Source: an uncultured Flavobacteriaceae bacterium
Lineage (GTDB): Bacteria; Bacteroidota; Bacteroidia; Flavobacteriales; Flavobacteriaceae
DNA: 34,320 nucleotides
Direction of reading: 5' to 3'
Assembly (NCBI GenBank): GCA_913062575.1
Contig: CAJXVT010000025.1
Span: forward strand, 1 to 34,320
Shown here: positions 31,090-34,320 of the stretch, in pieces
How the letters are laid out: each line of letters starts with the position of its first letter
How positions within the stretch are numbered: position 1 is the first letter of the stretch
Notes under the pieces: generated by a model
Told to the model about the DNA's origin: nothing
Databases searched by the model: none
The model's input: the letters and a program-made list of their open reading frames with translations, nothing else
Translations under genes and position numbers: made by a program

Positions 31090-31872
31090 ATGAATCAACC
31101 TTTAGCATACGTTCATCCGCAAGCAAAAGTTGCAAGAAACGTAGTTGTAGAACCATTTACAACTATTAATAACAATGTAGAAATCGGTTCAGGAACATGG
31201 ATTGGATCTAATGTTACCATTATGGAAGGCGCTCGTATTGGAAAAAATTGTAGAATTTTCCCAGGAGCAGTTATATCAGCAATTCCACAAGATTTAAAAT
31301 TTGAAGGAGAAGATTCTTTAACAATTATTGGAGACAATACAACTATTAGAGAGTGTGTTACAATTAACAGAGGTACTAATGCTTCAGGTAAAACTAAAAT
31401 TGGTAGTAACTGTTTAATTATGGCTACTGCCCATATTGCGCATGATTGTGTGTTAGGAGATAATTCTATTGTAGTAAATGGAGTTGCACTTGCAGGACAT
31501 GTAATTATTGGTAAATATGCAATTATTGGAGGATTAGCAGCTGTTCATCAATTTATTCATATTGGAGACCATGCAATGATTTCTGGTGGATCATTGGTAC
31601 GAAAAGATGTACCACCATATACTAAGGCAGCAAAAGAACCTTTATCTTATGTCGGAATTAATTCAATTGGTTTAAGACGTCGAGGTTTTTCATCAGCAAA
31701 AATTTCTGAGATTCAAAACATTTATAGAATTTTATATCAGAAGAACTATAACAATACTCAAGCTCTAGAAATCATTGAAGGGGAGATGGAAGCAACTCCA
31801 GAAAGAGATGAAATCACATTGTTTATCCGTAATTCTCAACGTGGAATTATGAAAGGATACTCAGCAACTTAA
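31090..31872 (+). CDS. lpxA: Acyl-ACP--UDP-N-acetylglucosamine O-acyltransferase
   Basis: First step of lipid A synthesis, 260 residues. A beta-helix of hexapeptide repeats fills most of the protein (VRNVVVEP-like coils start at residue 15). The catalytic histidine is H118 in ATAHIAHDCVLG, equal to E. coli H125. The VHQFIHIGDHAMISGGSLVR and KDVPPYTKAA stretches and the C-terminal helical GINSIGLRRRGFSSAKI are diagnostic of LpxA, not LpxD. It is read in the same unit as lpxC-fabZ (one-base gap), with efp 29 bases downstream. Confidence 0.96.
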   Translation: MNQPLAYVHPQAKVARNVVVEPFTTINNNVEIGSGTWIGSNVTIMEGARIGKNCRIFPGAVISAIPQDLKFEGEDSLTIIGDNTTIRECVTINRGTNASGKTKIGSNCLIMATAHIAHDCVLGDNSIVVNGVALAGHVIIGKYAIIGGLAAVHQFIHIGDHAMISGGSLVRKDVPPYTKAAKEPLSYVGINSIGLRRRGFSSAKISEIQNIYRILYQKNYNNTQALEIIEGEMEATPERDEITLFIRNSQRGIMKGYSAT

Positions 31873-31901
31873 AATTAGAAACAAAACATAACAATAAATA
31901 A

Positions 31902-32468
31902 ATGGCAACAACATCAGACATTAGAAACGGATTGTGTATCAAATATAACAATGATATATATAAAGTAATAGAATTTTTACATGTAAAGCCAGGGAAAGGA
32001 CCTGCATTTGTAAGAACCAAATTAAAAAGTGTTACCAACGGTAAAGTAATTGATAATACGTTTCCAGCAGGAAGAAAATTAGATGATGTAAGAGTAGAAA
32101 CTCAAAAATTTCAATTTTTATATGCAGATGGTAATTCATATAATTTTATGAACACAAATGATTACAATCAAATTTCCTTGGAAAAATCTGTTTTAGACGC
32201 TCCTGAATTATTAAAGGAAGGTGAGATTGTTACTATAATTATCAATTCAGAAGACGATATGCCTCTTTCTGTTGATATGCCATTAAGTGTTATTTTAGAA
32301 GTTACACAAACAGAGCCTGGTTTAAAAGGAAACACTGCTACAAATGCTACGAAACCTGCAATCGTAGAAACTGGAGCGAAAGTAAATGTGCCTTTATTTA
32401 TAAATGAAGGAGACAAGATTAAAATTGAAACAACAAAAGGTACGTATCAAGAACGTGTCAAGGAATAA
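31902..32468 (+). CDS. efp: Translation elongation factor P
   Basis: Relieves ribosome stalling at proline runs. The protein is 188 residues with three beta-barrels. The KOW-like N-terminal domain (SDIRNGLCIKYNNDIYKVIE) has the tip loop VKPGKGPAFVRTKL with K32 at the position modified in many bacteria. The C-terminal domain has the EF-P signature region EPGLKGNTATNATKPA and ETGAKVNVPLFINEGDKIKI. The modifying enzyme is not in the window. The start ATG 31902 follows an A-rich leader. Its place after lpxA is common in Flavobacteriia. Confidence 0.96.
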   Translation: MATTSDIRNGLCIKYNNDIYKVIEFLHVKPGKGPAFVRTKLKSVTNGKVIDNTFPAGRKLDDVRVETQKFQFLYADGNSYNFMNTNDYNQISLEKSVLDAPELLKEGEIVTIIINSEDDMPLSVDMPLSVILEVTQTEPGLKGNTATNATKPAIVETGAKVNVPLFINEGDKIKIETTKGTYQERVKE

Positions 32469-32476
32469 AATTTCAG

Positions 32477-33241
32477 ATGACTAAAACTAGAGAAGAGATA
32501 AATCAAACTGAAAGAGAATATTATGATGAAGGGAAACTTGATCGTAAAAAGATTAAAAAGTTAAGAAGACATGCCTTTTTTTACTCTTATAAAAGAGAAA
32601 AAAAAGTATTAAAGAAGCTTTTAGAAGAGTTTAATGGTAAGAATGTTTTAGAAATTGGATCTTATGCTTGGGCAGATTGGTTTAATGAAGACACAAATCC
32701 AGCAAATTTAACGTGTATAAACATTTCTGAATCTGAGTTGAATCTTGGAAAATCTCATGCAGCTTCAAAACCATTTCCGGTAGACCATTTTTTAATGGAT
32801 GCAAATAACTTAACATTTGAAGATGAGACATTTGATGTTGTTTTTGGTAGTGCAATTTTACACCATTTAGATGTAGAGAAATCTGTAAACCACATTCATA
32901 GAGTATTAAAGCCTGGAGGGAAAATTGTTTTTCTTGAGCCTTTGAATATGAATCCTTTATATAAAATATATAGGAAGTTAAATCCGCAAGAGAGAACACC
33001 AGATGAACATGCTTTAGTTTCAAAAGATTTTAAATTAATTAGAGAGAAATTCACATTTGATCATCATTTTTTAGATTTCTTTACTGTTGTCTTTGGGTTT
33101 GTTTCTTTAAAAATTTATGGTGATAAAAACTATGATAATTGGATTAATAAAATGGGATACAATCTAGATGTGTTTTTCTCCAAAATTCCATTTATGCACA
33201 CACTTTTTGCAAGAGTAATTATTTTTGGTAGTAAAAAATAA
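32477..33241 (+). CDS. Class I SAM-dependent methyltransferase
   Basis: Protein of 254 residues with the methyltransferase type 11 core: SAM-binding motif I VLEIGSYAWADW (~57-68), acidic HFLMDANNL as motif II, FDVVFGSAILHHLDVEKS (~118-135), and VLKPGGKIVFLEPLN as motif post-III. A basic N-terminus (KLDRKKIKKLRRHAFFYSYK) and a hydrophobic C-terminal segment (LDFFTVVFGFVSLKIYG) suggest a lipid or membrane-bound substrate, possibly a glycolipid or O-antigen-type compound. That is inference from context between efp and an lpxD-like gene. Starts eight bases after efp and ends six bases before the next gene, so it belongs to the same unit. I do not expect this gene in the standard cluster. Confidence 0.85.
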   Translation: MTKTREEINQTEREYYDEGKLDRKKIKKLRRHAFFYSYKREKKVLKKLLEEFNGKNVLEIGSYAWADWFNEDTNPANLTCINISESELNLGKSHAASKPFPVDHFLMDANNLTFEDETFDVVFGSAILHHLDVEKSVNHIHRVLKPGGKIVFLEPLNMNPLYKIYRKLNPQERTPDEHALVSKDFKLIREKFTFDHHFLDFFTVVFGFVSLKIYGDKNYDNWINKMGYNLDVFFSKIPFMHTLFARVIIFGSKK

Positions 33242-33247
33242 AGCTAA

Positions 33248-34174
33248 ATGAAATTCAACAAACCACAAACATTACAACAAATAGCAACACTGTTAGAAGT
33301 TGGATTTGTTGGTGATGCAAATTTTTCAATTACAGGGATTAATGAAATTCATGTAGTTGAAGCTGGAGATATTGTTTTTGTGGATCATCCAAAGTATTAC
33401 GATAAAGCATTAAACTCTGCCGCTACAACTATCTTAATTAATAAAGAAGTTGCGTGTCCAGAAGGTAAAACTCTGTTAATTTCTGATGATCCTTTTCGTG
33501 ATTTTAATAAAATAACAAAACACTTCAATCCTTTTATCGCTGCTACATCTAGTATTGCAGCATCAGCAATTATTAGAGAAAGAACCATCATTCAACCAAA
33601 CGTGTTTATAGGAAACAATGTTCGCATAGGTAAAGATTGTGTCATTCACCCGAATGTAGCAATTTATGATAACTGTGTAATAGGAAACAATGTTACCATT
33701 CATGCCAATACCGTTTTAGGAGCAGATGCTTTTTATTATAAAAACAGACCAACAGGATTTGATAAATTACTTTCTGGAGGTAGCGTTGTTTTAGAAGACC
33801 ATGTAGATTTAGGAGCTTCATGTACAATAGATAGAGGAGTTACTGGAGATACTACAATTAAAGAAGGAACAAAAATTGACAATCAGGTGCATGTTGGACA
33901 TGATACTGTGATTGGAAAAAAATGTTTGATTGCCTCACAAACAGGTATTGCTGGTTGTGTTGTTATAGAAGATGAAGTTACTATTTGGGGGCAAGTTGGT
34001 ACCAATAGCGGAATTACAATCGGTAAAGGAGCTATCATTTTGGGTCAAACAGGTGTCACAAAATCGGTAGAAGGAGGTAAAAGTTATTTTGGAACACCAG
34101 TTTCAGAATCTAGAGAAAAACTAAAGGAAATGGCTCAGATCAAACGATTTTTAAAAGAGCAAAAAAACAAATAA
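33248..34174 (+). CDS. LpxD-like UDP-3-O-acylglucosamine N-acyltransferase paralogue
   Basis: Protein of 308 residues with the same plan as LpxD. The N-terminal domain (KPQTLQQIATLLEVGFVGDA, then INEIHVVEAGDIVFVDHPKY) is followed by hexapeptide coils (FIGNNVRIGKDCVIHPNVAI). The histidine loop is DNQVHVGHDTVIGKKCLIAS. It is about 34 residues shorter than the lpxD at 28662 and lacks some coils. Many Flavobacteriia carry this second copy between efp and sucD. It may acylate a different sugar nucleotide or chain length; not proven. The start ATG 33248 is six bases after the methyltransferase stop. Confidence 0.88.
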   Translation: MKFNKPQTLQQIATLLEVGFVGDANFSITGINEIHVVEAGDIVFVDHPKYYDKALNSAATTILINKEVACPEGKTLLISDDPFRDFNKITKHFNPFIAATSSIAASAIIRERTIIQPNVFIGNNVRIGKDCVIHPNVAIYDNCVIGNNVTIHANTVLGADAFYYKNRPTGFDKLLSGGSVVLEDHVDLGASCTIDRGVTGDTTIKEGTKIDNQVHVGHDTVIGKKCLIASQTGIAGCVVIEDEVTIWGQVGTNSGITIGKGAIILGQTGVTKSVEGGKSYFGTPVSESREKLKEMAQIKRFLKEQKNK

Positions 34175-34213
34175 TTTAGTACAAAAATCTTTTTCTGATA
34201 AGAATCAAAGAAC

Positions 34214-34221
34214 TATTTTTG
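34214..34221 (+). promoter_or_regulatory. -7 box (TATTTTTG) of sucD
   Basis: Exact TAnnTTTG with a predicted start near 34228 and a leader of about 50 bases. A T-run (TTTT near 34191) stands near the -33 position. Confidence 0.45.
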
Positions 34222-34278
34222 TAGCGTTAAAACAATTGGTTTCCAATTGATATATAATTTAGATTAAACAAAAAACAA

Positions 34279-34320
34279 ATGAGCGTTTTAGTAAATAAAG
34301 ATTCAAAAATTATAGTACAA
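34279..34320 (+). CDS. sucD: Succinate-CoA ligase alpha subunit, first 14 codons (runs off the window)
   Basis: The frame starts MSVLVNKDSKIIVQ and is open to the window end. This matches the N-terminus of bacterial SucD (VLV-N-KDSKIIVQGFTG in the family). The position after the second lpxD-like gene agrees with flavobacterial gene order. Only 14 residues are visible, so the call rests on this short match and context. Confidence 0.75.
   Translation, partial: MSVLVNKDSKIIVQ

Noticed and set aside
32240..32310. Apparent duplication MPLSV-D-MPLSV in EF-P
   Set aside because: A similar PLSVDMP-type stretch is usual in flavobacterial EF-P from memory, so it looks like normal family sequence and not a local duplication.

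Overview
The window is AT-rich chromosomal DNA from a member of the Flavobacteriaceae (Bacteroidota), most like marine genera such as Tenacibaculum or Polaribacter. The evidence is the gene families present: a type IX secretion (T9SS) type B sorting domain, the T9SS regulator PorX, an LpxC-FabZ fusion and an Oar-like TonB-dependent receptor. Several genes also have the Bacteroidota promoter -7 box TAnnTTTG. The genus is an inference.

Left part (1-13630). The end of rpsR and all of rplI are followed by a strong terminator. Next come an Oar-like TonB-dependent receptor, a small flavobacterial protein, and an 89-bp MITE-like element that forms the 3' end of a class III-type sirtuin gene. These are followed by a TrmH-type RNA methyltransferase, a group of small accessory genes (lipoprotein, two DUF1801/YdeI proteins, a membrane-anchored protein), a 1355-residue T9SS-exported repeat adhesin, alanine dehydrogenase and tsaE.

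Middle part (13631-25705). About 12 kb of almost pure signal transduction lies between tsaE and porX, which I expect to be neighbours in most Bacteroidota. A tight four-gene operon encodes a membrane sensor kinase, a receiver fused to a decayed (ATP-site-less) kinase module, a receiver-PAS-PAS-HisKA_3 kinase and a NarL/LuxR response regulator. Next come a lone receiver, a small outer-membrane barrel, a three-PAS hybrid kinase and a small membrane protein. The gaps hold the most unusual material: two copies of one promoter whose dyad around the -33 box is kept by compensating changes. One copy drives the barrel gene. The other points at a bidirectional terminator and would make a ~108-nt RNA with three hairpins. 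There is also a frameshifted relic of a small membrane protein, tandem 68-bp repeats, and a possible pseudoknot.

Right part (25706-34320). porX (receiver plus PglZ phosphatase) diverges from an HD-domain phosphohydrolase. The lipid A / EF-P cluster follows: lpxD, lpxC-fabZ, lpxA, efp, a SAM methyltransferase, a second lpxD-like gene, and the first codons of sucD. No tRNA, rRNA, CRISPR array, transposase or phage gene was seen. Gene identities rest on motif recognition by eye; no database search was run.
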